A DNA stretch of 64,000 nt from an uncultured Erythrobacter sp. GTDB lineage: Bacteria > Pseudomonadota > Alphaproteobacteria > Sphingomonadales > Sphingomonadaceae. Location: positions 62,001 to 126,000 of the forward strand of contig CANKYZ010000002.1 in NCBI GenBank assembly GCA_947488325.1, given 5' to 3'. This document shows positions 1-9,280 of the stretch, in pieces; the stretch's first letter is position 1, and each line of letters starts with the position of its first letter. The position numbers and the translations under genes are program-made. The notes beneath the pieces are model-generated. The model was not told where the DNA came from. It did no database searches and saw only the letters and a list, made by a program, of their open reading frames with translations.

Positions 1-445
<445 letters not shown>

Positions 446-961
446 TCAGGTTCCGCCTGCGCCGCGCATCATGCCGACGACCCCCGACCGGCCAACGCTA
501 ACAAGGCCAAGTTCGCGCATCAGCACGATGAAACTGTCAATCTTGTCCGGCGCGCCGGTTAGCTCAAAGACAAAGCTAGATGTGGTTGTATCGACCACAT
601 TGGCACGGAAATGTTGGGCAATCCGCAGGGCCTCAACGCGCGCTTCGCCTTTGCCGGCTACTTTGATGAGCGCCAATTCGCGTTCGACATGCGGGCCAGC
701 GGCAGTGAGGTCGGTGACCTTGTGCACGGGGACAAGCCGTTCAAGCTGCGATTCAATCTGGTCGATCACTTCTGGCGGGCCATTGGTGACGATAGTGATC
801 CGGCTTGTTGCGTGATCGTCTGAAATATCGGCCACGGTCAGGCTGTCGATATTATAGCCGCGCGCGGTGAACAGTCCGGTGATCTTGGCCAGAATACCCG
901 GCTCGTTATCAACCGTCACTGTGAGGACGTGCCGTTCAGATTCGACGTTGGTGATTTTCAT
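446..961 (-). CDS. ilvN: acetolactate synthase small (regulatory) subunit
   Basis: A 171-residue protein with an N-terminal ACT domain (residues about 4-75, containing HVLTVTVDNEPGILAKITGLF) and the C-terminal ALS small-subunit domain (RVEALRIAQHFRANVVD). It binds valine and tunes the large subunit, the first common step of branched-chain amino acid synthesis. Length and motifs are normal for IlvN/IlvH. It lies 42 bases after the large-subunit gene and 60 bases before ilvC on the same strand, a standard ilvBNC operon. Confidence 0.96.
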   Translation of the reverse strand: MKITNVESERHVLTVTVDNEPGILAKITGLFTARGYNIDSLTVADISDDHATSRITIVTNGPPEVIDQIESQLERLVPVHKVTDLTAAGPHVERELALIKVAGKGEARVEALRIAQHFRANVVDTTTSSFVFELTGAPDKIDSFIVLMRELGLVSVGRSGVVGMMRGAGGT

Positions 962-1003
962 CTCTTGGGATTTCCTTCGTAGCGCCGAAAGGCAGCAGCG
1001 CTC

Positions 1004-2770
1004 TTAAACCAGTGCTTTTGCTTCATCATCCATCGTGCCGTCGACTTGGTCGCCGTAAAGCATCATTTCGGTATGCGCTGCACCTGATGGAATCATTGGC
1101 AGGCAATTCGCATCTTGCGCAACGCAGCAATCAACGATCACTGGGCCGTCATGCTCAATCATGTTCATAATGCCCGCGTCTAGGTCTGCTTCGTCTGCAA
1201 TTCGGATTCCCTTCCAACCGTAGGCTTCGCCAAGCTTCACGAAATCGGGAAGGCTGTCGGAATAGGAGTTAGAGTAGCGGCTTTCATAGGTCAGTTCCTG
1301 CCATTGGCGGACCATGCCCATATATTCATTGTTGAGAATGAAAACCTTCACCGGCAGCCGGAATTGAGAGGCCGTGCCAAGCTCCTGAATGTTCATCTGA
1401 ATTGATGCTTCACCCGCGACATCGATCACCAATGCATCTGGGTGCCCCAATTGCGCGCCAATTGCCGCGGGCAGACCGTAACCCATCGTGCCCAGTCCGC
1501 CGCTGGTCAGCCATTTGTTCGGATCATCGAAACCGAAATATTGCGCAGCCCACATTTGATGCTGCCCGACTTCGGTGGAGATGATCGGTTTGCGATCAAG
1601 CGTGAGGGCATGAAGACGCTCGATTGCCTTTTGGGGCATAATCGCTTGTGGGTGCTTTTTTGAATGTGGCGGATAGGAAAGGCACTCACGCGCCCGCCAG
1701 CCAGCGATGCGGGCTTTCCATTCGCCAAGACCACGACCGTCACGCGATCCCCATGCTGAGACCATTTGCTCCAATACGGTCGCGCAGTCGCCAATGATGC
1801 CCAGATCAACCTTCACGTTTTTATTAATGGAAGAACGGTCGATATCGATGTGGATCTTCTTTGAGTTCGGCGAAAACGCATCAAGTCGCCCGGTAACTCG
1901 GTCATCGAAGCGTGCGCCGATGCAAACCATCACGTCACAGCGGTTCATTCCCATATTCGCTTCGAATGTGCCGTGCATACCCAGCATGCCCAACCAATCG
2001 GGATGGGTGCTGGGAAACGCGCCGAGGCCCATCAAAGTTGATGTCACGGGTGCATTGGTCAAGTCCTGAAATTGGCGCAGCAGGCGGCTTGCCTCTGGCC
2101 CAGAATTGATGACGCCGCCGCCTGTGTAAAGGATCGGACATTCGGCATTCTCGATCAGATCGATAGCTTCGGCGATTTGCTCCGCTGGGGCCACCATCTG
2201 CGGGGTGTAGCGATGCGAGGCTGGCTTGGCTGATGCAGAATTCTCTTGCGAAGATAGGGATGGGACCGCGATCTGCACATCTTTGGGGATGTCGATAACA
2301 ACCGGGCCGGGACGGCCTGTGGTTGCGATGCGGAATGCTTCATTGATCGTAGCTGTCAGATCAGCGGGGTCTTTGACGAGGTAATTGTGCTTTGTGCAAT
2401 GGCGCGTGATGCCAACTGTGTCGGCTTCTTGAAACGCGTCTGTGCCGATCAGGCCCGTGGGAACCTGACCTGTGATCACCACAAGTGGGATCGAATCCAT
2501 CCATGCATCTGCAATGCCGGTCACAGCATTGGTTGCGCCGGGGCCGGATGTGACGAGCACAACACCAGGTTTACCGGTCGCGCGCGCATATCCTTCGGCT
2601 GCATGTGCTGCGCCAGCTTCGTGACGGACAAGGATATGACGAATACGATCTTCACCGAACAATTCGTCATAGATGGGCAGGACCGCGCCGCCAGGATAGC
2701 CGAAGACGTATTCGACACCCTGTTCGACCAGGCATTCCATCAGTAAGGCGGCTCCTGAACGCTTCGCCAC
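1004..2770 (-). CDS. ilvB: acetolactate synthase large (catalytic) subunit
   Basis: A 588-residue thiamine-diphosphate enzyme that condenses pyruvate to acetolactate. Visible motifs are the N-terminal [16 protein letters not shown] with the catalytic Glu in [19 protein letters not shown], and the C-terminal ThDP-binding [19 protein letters not shown] longer reading from 2791 is open, but a GTG at 2770 is preceded 7 bases upstream by AGGAG and starts the conserved [10 protein letters not shown] segment, so that start is chosen. The gene follows a leader peptide and terminator hairpin (2790-2889), implying attenuation by charged Leu/Ile/Val tRNA. Confidence 0.96.
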   Translation of the reverse strand: MAKRSGAALLMECLVEQGVEYVFGYPGGAVLPIYDELFGEDRIRHILVRHEAGAAHAAEGYARATGKPGVVLVTSGPGATNAVTGIADAWMDSIPLVVITGQVPTGLIGTDAFQEADTVGITRHCTKHNYLVKDPADLTATINEAFRIATTGRPGPVVIDIPKDVQIAVPSLSSQENSASAKPASHRYTPQMVAPAEQIAEAIDLIENAECPILYTGGGVINSGPEASRLLRQFQDLTNAPVTSTLMGLGAFPSTHPDWLGMLGMHGTFEANMGMNRCDVMVCIGARFDDRVTGRLDAFSPNSKKIHIDIDRSSINKNVKVDLGIIGDCATVLEQMVSAWGSRDGRGLGEWKARIAGWRARECLSYPPHSKKHPQAIMPQKAIERLHALTLDRKPIISTEVGQHQMWAAQYFGFDDPNKWLTSGGLGTMGYGLPAAIGAQLGHPDALVIDVAGEASIQMNIQELGTASQFRLPVKVFILNNEYMGMVRQWQELTYESRYSNSYSDSLPDFVKLGEAYGWKGIRIADEADLDAGIMNMIEHDGPVIVDCCVAQDANCLPMIPSGAAHTEMMLYGDQVDGTMDDEAKALV

Positions 2771-2789
2771 GTAAATTCTCCTAAATATC

Positions 2790-2823
2790 AAAACGGCCCG
2801 AAGCGGTTATTCGCGTCGGGCCG
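2790..2823 (-). terminator. intrinsic terminator / attenuator hairpin before ilvB
   Basis: On the minus strand CGGCCCGA (2823-2816) pairs with TCGGGCCG (2801-2794), an 8-bp GC-rich stem extended by four more pairs after one mismatch. TTTT follows. It lies between a branched-chain leader peptide and ilvB, so it would stop transcription unless an upstream segment captures its 5' arm. Confidence 0.8.
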
Positions 2824-2853
2824 GTCAGGAAATTCGAATTGTGTGAATCCCGA

Positions 2854-2889
2854 TCAGCCCGTTTCTACTACTAGAATGACGATAAGCAT
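2854..2889 (-). CDS. ilv leader peptide (MLIVILVVETG)
   Basis: A 12-codon reading frame ATG..TGA encodes MLIVILVVETG: seven consecutive residues after Met are Leu, Ile or Val. A purine-rich AGGTGAAGG lies about 12 bases before the ATG. It precedes ilvB by 83 bases and is followed by a terminator hairpin, as in known attenuation leaders of ilv operons. The 3' end of the reading frame (minus strand CGGGCTG, 2861-2855) can pair over seven bases with the 5' arm of the terminator, making a simple antiterminator. Seen: peptide, hairpin and alternative pairing. Inferred: ribosome stalling at early Leu/Ile/Val codons relieves termination. Confidence 0.8.
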   Translation of the reverse strand: MLIVILVVETG

Positions 2890-2951
2890 GATCGAGAAGA
2901 ACCTTCACCTGTTTTTGTAAGCGCCGATATAGCGACAAAATTTGATTAACT

Positions 2952-2975
2952 CTAATGCCTCAAAAGAGGCGTTAG
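2952..2975 (-). terminator. hairpin downstream of miaA
   Basis: GCCTC/GAGGC with a four-base loop, extended by CTAA/TTAG across one mismatch, lies 36 bases after the miaA stop and before the ilv leader. It is followed on the minus strand by an AT-rich stretch with TTTT some distance away. Likely a weak terminator separating miaA from the ilv transcript. Confidence 0.4.
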
Positions 2976-3011
2976 CACCTCGCTAGATGTTATAATCTAA
3001 TGCGTCAATCA

Positions 3012-3971
3012 TTAAAGTTGTAATAATGATGCAAAAAGAACCTCGATATCGATGTTTTGAGATTCGATCTTTGGCCATTCTTTCGGAGATTGGTTCCTTA
3101 GCCATGTAAACTGACGTTTCGCATAATTCCGGGTCGATTGTGCACCTGCTGTGATCGCTTCGTCCTGCGTGATCTCACCTCGCAACAAAGCCGCAATCTC
3201 TGGCACGCCGATTGCGCGCATGACCGGAAGGCCCGGCGAAAGGTCGCGCTTCACAAGAGCCCTGACCTCCTTGATCGCGCCATATTTCAGCATCGAGGCA
3301 AAACGAGCGTCGCACCGTTCATAGACCCATTGGCGGTTGGGCATCAGGATAAGGGGGTGCAGATCGACCTCTTCGCCTATTCCCCCGGTCTTCGTCTGTT
3401 GCCAATCACTCAACGCCACACCGGTCGAACGCTTAACCTCTAACGAACGAGCAATCCGCTGGCTGTCATTCGGCTTCAACTCAGCTGCACGCACTGGATC
3501 TTCGATCATAAGAGCGGCATAGGCTGTCTCTGTGGTCATCGTGCGAACAACTTCACGCACTTCGGAGTCGATTTCAGGGATCGGAGCGATCCCTTCGATC
3601 AACACTCTCACATACATGCCAGTTCCGCCGACAAGGATCGGGACCGTTCCTGATGCGTGGCATTCGGCGATCTCTTCCTTTGCGCGCGCTGCCCAATCCG
3701 CAGCTGAGCAGGCCTGTGCGCCATCCCATGTACCGAACAGACGGTGTTCGATTCCGTCCATTTCTTTATCGGACGGGCGGGCGGAAAGGACGTGAAGATC
3801 GGAATAAACCTGCGCGCTGTCCGAATTGATGACGACGCCAGTTTTGCCGATGTCCGCCAGTTTTTGTGCCAATTTCACAGCCACGGAGCTCTTGCCGCTC
3901 GCGGTTGGCCCTGCAATGAGCGCGAGAGGCCGCGCGTCGGCAGATGGTTTAGGAGAATTTTTGGTGCTCAT
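3012..3971 (-). CDS. miaA: tRNA dimethylallyltransferase
   Basis: About 319 residues from the ATG at 3971. The P-loop GPTASGKS is at residues 21-28, followed by INSDSAQVYSDL (family DSxQVY motif), VGGTGMYVRVLIEG and the C-terminal NYAKRQFTWLRNQ. MiaA transfers a dimethylallyl group to A37 of tRNAs reading UNN codons. Two in-frame ATGs further upstream (3992 and 4016) are possible, but would overlap the divergent serB more deeply; with 3971 the two genes already overlap by 8 bases at their 5' ends. No strong Shine-Dalgarno decides the start. Confidence 0.93.
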   Translation of the reverse strand: MSTKNSPKPSADARPLALIAGPTASGKSSVAVKLAQKLADIGKTGVVINSDSAQVYSDLHVLSARPSDKEMDGIEHRLFGTWDGAQACSAADWAARAKEEIAECHASGTVPILVGGTGMYVRVLIEGIAPIPEIDSEVREVVRTMTTETAYAALMIEDPVRAAELKPNDSQRIARSLEVKRSTGVALSDWQQTKTGGIGEEVDLHPLILMPNRQWVYERCDARFASMLKYGAIKEVRALVKRDLSPGLPVMRAIGVPEIAALLRGEITQDEAITAGAQSTRNYAKRQFTWLRNQSPKEWPKIESQNIDIEVLFASLLQL

Positions 3972-4866
3972 TGCGCGTCTGATAGCAGACATTGATGATT
4001 GGGAAACACGGCTCAAGAAAATGAATCGTCAACTGTCGGGTTTCCATCAACCCATAGGTGGAGAAGTACACCCCGAATCAGCAATTCGCCTCCCGATTGC
4101 GCAGCATGTTTTTGAACTGCATTTCAGATGGGATGATCGGCAAGTCGCGCTCAACTACATCGACGCCAATTTCGGACCTTGTGACGTTTTGCTGAGTAAG
4201 GAGAGAATCGTGGTGCCCCGTCTCTTCGTTTCAGATATGGATTCGACCATGATTGGGCAGGAGTGCATCGATGAACTTGCCGATTTTGCCGGTCTAAAAG
4301 AGCAGATTTCTGACATCACTGAACGCGCCATGCAAGGCGAGCTCGATTTTGAAGACGCATTGCGCGAACGTGTGGCTTTGCTCGAAGGGTTAGAAGAATC
4401 CGCGATAGAACGCTGTCTTTCTGAGCGGATTACTCCAACGTCGGGCGCTGCGACGCTCTCCGCCACACTAAAGGCGCATGGCAGCCGCAATGTGTTGGTG
4501 ACGGGCGGGTTTCATCATTTCGGCGATGTGGTGGGCGAATGGCTTGGTTTTGATCGCGTGGTCGGGAACCGGCTTGCTGTGGTTGGTGGTAAAATTACCG
4601 GACAGCTGGACGGTGCGGTCACCGATGCGGACACGAAAAGGACGGTGTTGATTGACGAAGCCGCAAAGATTGGCACCCATGTTTCCACACTCGCGACCGG
4701 AGACGGCGCGAATGACATACCGATGATAGAGGCCGCGAGCTACGGCTTTGCCTACCACGCGAAACCCAAAGCGCGCTCGGCCGCGAACGGGCGGGTGGAT
4801 CACGGTGATCTGACTGCGATCCTTTCACTGCTCGGGATTGATCGTAAGGATTGGGTCGAAGGTTGA
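3964..4866 (+). CDS. serB: phosphoserine phosphatase
   Basis: A 300-residue HAD-family hydrolase that makes serine from phosphoserine. The nucleophile motif DMDST is at residues 91-95, with GQECIDELADFAG, VTGGFHHFGD and the metal-binding GDGANDIPMI (about residue 246) after it. The GTG at 3964 is chosen because AGGAG lies 7-8 bases upstream and gives the start MLIARLIADIDD; a longer frame back to 3826 runs inside miaA. It is divergent from miaA with overlapping starts, and its stop overlaps the proposed TTG start of the next gene. Confidence 0.92.
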   Translation: MLIARLIADIDDWETRLKKMNRQLSGFHQPIGGEVHPESAIRLPIAQHVFELHFRWDDRQVALNYIDANFGPCDVLLSKERIVVPRLFVSDMDSTMIGQECIDELADFAGLKEQISDITERAMQGELDFEDALRERVALLEGLEESAIERCLSERITPTSGAATLSATLKAHGSRNVLVTGGFHHFGDVVGEWLGFDRVVGNRLAVVGGKITGQLDGAVTDADTKRTVLIDEAAKIGTHVSTLATGDGANDIPMIEAASYGFAYHAKPKARSAANGRVDHGDLTAILSLLGIDRKDWVEG

Positions 4867-6750
4867 CGCTCACCCGCTCGCACCGACATTTCGGCGAGCA
4901 CCGGCCCGATATTGAGGGACTGCGCGCGGTCGCAATAATTGCCGTGCTGCTGTTTCACCTCGAAATAGCTCCATTCAGTGGCGGCTTTGTCGGGGTTGAT
5001 GTCTTCTTCGTCATATCTGGCTTTCTAATCGGCGGGATTGTTGTGCGCGAAGTGCGATACGGGGCGTTCCGCTTTGGCGAATATCTTGTGCGCAGGGTCC
5101 GGCGGATTGTGCCGGTCATGTTGTTGGTACTGGCCACCGTCACCATCGCCGCCTGCGCTTTTCTAATGCCAAGCGAGCTGGTGGACTATGCGTGGAGCCT
5201 CGGCTTTTCGTCGTTGCTCTTGGGAAATGCGCATTTCTGGCTGCACCGCGGCGCCTATGCTGAGAGCGAACATGAAGTTCTGCTGCATATGTGGACGCTG
5301 GGTGTTGAGGCGCAGTTCTATGTGCTTCTGCCGTTGATCGTATTGGCGTTGATGCGGTTTGGTAGGAATGCGGTTTGGTTTGGTTTGGTTTGGTCTGGTC
5401 GGGTTGGCCGTGCTCTCTGCTGCGTCATCGATCGTGTATCCTTCACCGAGTTTCTACATGCTGCCAGCGCGGATGTGGGAATTTGTTCTGGGCGTAATGA
5501 TCGCGATTACGCCGCTGCAGTTTCTGAACGCTCGCTGGGTGCGGGAAGGGCTGACACTCCTTGGGATCGCTCTAATCCTTTATGCTGCGGTGTTTTTTGA
5601 TGCAGAAACTCCATTCCCCGGTTGGCGCGTTGCAATCCCTTGCCTTGGCGCGGGTGCGATTATTGCTGCGGGTTCTGGCGGATCGTCATGGGTGGCCAGG
5701 GCGCTGAAAACTACTCTGATGCGGTTTATCGGGAAAATCTCCTACTCGCTCTATCTGTGGCATTGGCCGGTGATTGTGCTGCTGTTTCTTGGTCTGCCTG
5801 CGCCGGAGTTGGACTGGCCGCTGAAGATCGTCGCTGTCGCGGTTTCTACCGGATTGGCGGTGCTAAGCTGGCACTTTGTCGAAGAACCATTTCGCAAGCG
5901 AAGCTTTCCAAAGCAGTTTCTATTGATTGGCAGTGGGATCATAACAGCGGCATTGGTGGGGCTGGCACTGCTTCTGGCGTTCAACCAAGGTTGGCCAACG
6001 CGCTTCAGCGAACGAAGCCAGGCGCTCGCTGCTGCGTCGGATCATCCGATCAATGACGTGTTCCGGTCAGGCACGTGCTTTATCTATCATCGCAGTCAAA
6101 GTTTCGATACCGAAGAATGTTTGGTCGGCAGGCGTATTGGCCCATCGGTTTTGTTGATGGGTGATAGCCACGCTGCGCACTTGGCACCCGGTTTGCACGA
6201 AAACTTCCCTGGCAGCTCTATCAGTCAGGTTACGGCGACGGGGTGCAGGCCAGTGTTCGATCAACCCGAAACACGCTATTCGTTCTGTCCACAAGTTATG
6301 GATCTGGGCTGGACGTATGCCGAAAAGCAGGATGTCGATCTAATCGTGCTTGCAGCAAGATGGGAAGAGGGAGACCTGCCAGCACTGGAGCAGACATTGC
6401 GGAAATTGAAGGACCAAGGACAAGACGTATTGCTTGTCGGTCCAGCGGCTGAGTGGAAGAAATTTGTTCCGCGCCTACTTGCGCTGGAACATATCCGCGG
6501 ACAGCCGGGTATCGCCGATAGAATGTTGATTGGCGAACGCCGTGAGCTGGATGCAATGATAGCGCAAATCGCTTCACAGACCGGCACCGATTATTTCTCG
6601 CTCTACAGCTCACAATGTGAGGTTAAATGCCAATATTTTGATGACTCTGGCACGCCTTTGGTCGTCGATAACAACCATTTTACGCGTGAAGCCAGCCGTG
6701 CCTTTACCATTGAAATTGAAAGCCCTTCTTTGGTCCGTAAAAACGACTAA
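4863..6750 (+). pseudogene. acyltransferase-3 / SGNH membrane O-acyltransferase, frame broken at GGTTT repeat
   Basis: The first part (4863 to about 5395) encodes the OafA-like acyltransferase-3 start HRPDIEGLRAVAIIAVLLFH, FVGVDVFFVISGFLIGGIV and VRRVRRIVPVMLL. The remainder, in another frame (about 5360-6750), continues the membrane domain (SLYLWHWPVIVLL) and ends in an SGNH hydrolase-like domain with VLLMGDSHAAHL. The two halves join to one protein of about 630 residues, so this is one gene with a frameshift, not two genes. The break lies at a GGTTT pentamer run (5372-5394). Adding one pentamer, removing two, or deleting one 16-base duplicated unit restores the frame. The family acylates cell-surface sugars. 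TTG at 4863 overlaps the serB stop. It may be a phase-variable gene in the OFF state, a true pseudogene, or a sequencing error. Confidence 0.75.
5352..5394 (+). repeat. GGTTT pentanucleotide run within a 16-base duplication
   Basis: Four GGTTT units plus GGT lie at 5372-5394. The 12-mer ATGCGGTTTGGT occurs at 5352-5363 and again at 5368-5379, offset 16 bases. The unit length is not a multiple of three, so gain or loss of a unit switches reading frame inside the acyltransferase gene. Such runs are typical substrates for slipped-strand mispairing. Confidence 0.8.
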
Positions 6751-6825
6751 ATGAGATTTACGGAAACGTAAGGATGGACCGCTAACGAAGTTGGCCCCGC
6801 TTCTTTGCGACAAGGTCTGACTATT

Positions 6826-7659
6826 ATGAAAAACATTGCCGATTATTCAAGGCAGTATGCTGCTGATGGTACAGTCTTACGGCATCCAGACCGCCCAGCT
6901 CCTCGCTATTCCCTCACGCGCGCATTCAAGAACTTTCGTCTGTTGATGAATGACAAGGAGAACACGAGCCTCGTCTTCAAGATTTATGACGCGCTCCCTT
7001 CGCGGCAGTTTATGCCGCGGGTGCAAAGCTTGGCACTATCTGACCACGGTGATTTTCTGCGACAGACAGAATTGAACATTCCTGAAATTCTCGATGACCA
7101 TGCTACTTTGCGCAAAACGCCCAAAGGAAGCCTCGCGCATGCCTATTGCGACTTCATGGAGCGGGAGGGACTTACCGCTGCTGGATTGGTCGCGGATGCT
7201 GAAAGCATAGGGCGTCCGAAATATGATGACATGGCTCAATGGTTTGGTGATCGTTCGCGCGATTTGCACGATCTGTTTCATGTGCTGACTGGATATGGCC
7301 GGGATGCTTTGGGCGAACAATGCGTCCTGCTTTTCACCCAAGGGCAATCGCCGTCCCATGGGCATCTTTTGATCGGATGGGCCGGATCGTGGAACATCAA
7401 AATGCAGGTTGAGAGAAGCAAAGCGCCAATTATGGGCGCTGCATTCCAGGCTAGGCGCACAGGAAAAGGCGGAGTACGTCTGATTGACGAGCCGATCCGA
7501 GAACTCCTTCAGCAGCCCCTCGACAGCCTCCGCGCGGCGCTCAACATTCCAGAGCCTACGCTGTACCACGAATGTCACCGGATCTGGCGGTCAGAGGGGA
7601 TTAATCCGCGCAATCTGCTCACGCCTAAATCCGAAACGGGTAAGCTGGCTTCTGCTTAA
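6826..7659 (+). CDS. coq4: Coq4-family protein (ubiquinone biosynthesis), copy 1
   Basis: A 277-residue protein with the Coq4 metal-binding signature HDLFHVLTGYGRDALGE at residues 148-164 (His-Asp-x2-His...Glu). Coq4 proteins act in ubiquinone ring processing and organise the biosynthetic complex. The start is ATG 6826, giving MKNIADYSRQ; an upstream in-frame codon at 6805 is less likely. It ends 8 bases from the convergent nitroreductase stop. A second Coq4 paralogue lies 0.8 kb downstream on the same strand; the two share the HD..H..Y..E core and clear similarity along their length. Confidence 0.85.
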   Translation: MKNIADYSRQYAADGTVLRHPDRPAPRYSLTRAFKNFRLLMNDKENTSLVFKIYDALPSRQFMPRVQSLALSDHGDFLRQTELNIPEILDDHATLRKTPKGSLAHAYCDFMEREGLTAAGLVADAESIGRPKYDDMAQWFGDRSRDLHDLFHVLTGYGRDALGEQCVLLFTQGQSPSHGHLLIGWAGSWNIKMQVERSKAPIMGAAFQARRTGKGGVRLIDEPIRELLQQPLDSLRAALNIPEPTLYHECHRIWRSEGINPRNLLTPKSETGKLASA

Positions 7660-7666
7660 GAACGCC

Positions 7667-8353
7667 CTAGAGCCAGCTTGAGATTTGGCTCAGCGGTTTC
7701 TTCAATAGCGCATGGGATGGAACGGTCGCGTCTTTGCTTGGCTTGCCCACGACCACAATCATTAGCGGTTTCTCCCATTCGGGACGCTCACATGCTTCGC
7801 GTAAGAATCCCATGGGGGAGGGTGTGTGGGTGAGCGTGGCGAGGCCTGCTTCATGCAAAGTTGCGATCAGCATTCCGCAGGCGATGCCAACGCTTTCATT
7901 GACGTAATAATTCTGCGTCTTGCCGTCTTCCTCAATCCCGCCTTTGCGCTGGGCGAAGACTGCTATGAGATAGGGTGCGGTTTCCAGGAACGGTTTCGAT
8001 TCATTGGTTCCTAGGTCTCTAAGTGCGCTCAACCATTCGTCGCTCGCTTTAGGATTGTCACCGTCTGCGCCGTAAAATCGGCGTTCTTCTGCTTCTGCAG
8101 CTTCTCTAATCGCACGTTTTTTGTCAGCAGATTCAATAACGGCGAAATGCCATGGCTGATGGTTGGCACCATTGGGTGCGGTTCCACCGGCCTCGATAGC
8201 GGCTTCGATCACTTCGCGCGGCACAGCTTCGTCAGAAAAGTAGCGGCAAGACCGGCGTTCTTTCAATCGGTCGCGCAAATTGCGCGCACGAGTGATGCTT
8301 TCGGCATCGGGCAAAGCGTTCAATGTGTACGGGACAGTGTCGTGATTTCGCAT
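7667..8353 (-). CDS. nitroreductase-family flavoprotein (iodotyrosine-deiodinase-like)
   Basis: A 228-residue protein with the FMN-binding start RRSCRYFSDEAVPREVI, then GGTAPNGANHQPWHF and VGIACGMLIATLHEAGL. The NGANHQPWHF motif places it in the branch of the nitroreductase superfamily that includes iodotyrosine deiodinase. It is probably an FMN- and NAD(P)H-dependent reductase; the substrate is unknown. It lies between two Coq4 genes, convergent with the first and divergent from the second, so a link to quinone chemistry is possible but only contextual. Confidence 0.85.
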   Translation of the reverse strand: MRNHDTVPYTLNALPDAESITRARNLRDRLKERRSCRYFSDEAVPREVIEAAIEAGGTAPNGANHQPWHFAVIESADKKRAIREAAEAEERRFYGADGDNPKASDEWLSALRDLGTNESKPFLETAPYLIAVFAQRKGGIEEDGKTQNYYVNESVGIACGMLIATLHEAGLATLTHTPSPMGFLREACERPEWEKPLMIVVVGKPSKDATVPSHALLKKPLSQISSWL

Positions 8354-8482
8354 AGAGTCTCTATTGCCAAAGGATTGCTTAAAGGGAAAGGTACCGCTGC
8401 GGCACAGTCACTTGACGACTTACTGACATCAATGTAAGTTGCAAATAACGAACTTAAATTGAGTCGTTTGCGAGAGGTTACG

Positions 8483-9280
8483 ATGGCCCTGATTGATCTT
8501 CCCCTAGTTTCCCCTGATCGAGATCTTACCGGTTTCAGACCGTTTAAGGCGCTGCATCACTTTGGAAAATTGGTTGAGGATAAGGAGGACACTAAACAGG
8601 TCTTTCATATCATAGAAGCGCTTAAGGGTCGCAAAGTTCAGCAGCAAGCCGAACGGTTTCTTTCTACGCCAGAGGCACAGGCTTTCATGCTTCGTGAAGA
8701 TGTATTGGCAATCCCTGATATGCTGGACGATCATGATCGTTGGAGCGATTGCGGACCGAATACGGTCGCATTGCATTATGTTCGTTTCATGAAGCGAGAA
8801 GGGCTAACCGCGAACGGCCTCGTCGAAGAGAGCTACGCATGGAGAGCCCGCGAAGAACGTCCGCAAGACCAAGTTGAGTGGTTCCTTTCCCGGCTTCGCG
8901 ACACACATGATTTGTTTCACATCCTTACGTCCTATGGCAGAGATGCTTTGGGTGAGGCCGCCTTGTTGGGTTTTTCATATGAGCAGAACCACAATCTTGG
9001 CGTGAAATTCATCGCCTATGCCGCCGCGCGGCAGATTAAGAAAACCACAGGCTCATCGGCACCCATTTACGCGGCGATCAAAGAGGGCAGACGTTTGGGC
9101 AAATCCGCTGCCAAGCTGGCGCAAATGGATGTCGAAACGGTAATGCGCGAAGATATTGATGAAGCGCGCGCGCGATTGAACGTTGGTGAACCGCTAATCT
9201 ATCGCCAGTGTCTAGCGCAGCTTGATGCAGAGGGTTTTGCAGAAGAAAACCTGAATATCAACGAGGCGAAGGCCGCTTAG
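8483..9280 (+). CDS. coq4: Coq4-family protein, copy 2
   Basis: A 265-residue Coq4 homologue with HDLFHILTSYGRDALGE starting at H142, the same metal-binding core as copy 1 except Ser for Gly before Tyr. The ATG at 8483 follows GAGAGG and is preferred over 8459. Its 3' end overlaps the convergent MFS gene by 4 bases. The promoter region holds TTGACG at 8412 and a small inverted repeat ACTTAC/GTAAGT (8418-8439), a weak operator candidate. Which copy is the functional ubiquinone Coq4 cannot be told from the sequence. Confidence 0.85.
   Translation: MALIDLPLVSPDRDLTGFRPFKALHHFGKLVEDKEDTKQVFHIIEALKGRKVQQQAERFLSTPEAQAFMLREDVLAIPDMLDDHDRWSDCGPNTVALHYVRFMKREGLTANGLVEESYAWRAREERPQDQVEWFLSRLRDTHDLFHILTSYGRDALGEAALLGFSYEQNHNLGVKFIAYAAARQIKKTTGSSAPIYAAIKEGRRLGKSAAKLAQMDVETVMREDIDEARARLNVGEPLIYRQCLAQLDAEGFAEENLNINEAKAA

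Noticed and set aside
5359..6750. Reading the second half of the acyltransferase as an independent gene
   Set aside because: It would start at a TTG within the repeat without a Shine-Dalgarno and would lack the conserved N-terminal membrane part that lies in the preceding frame.
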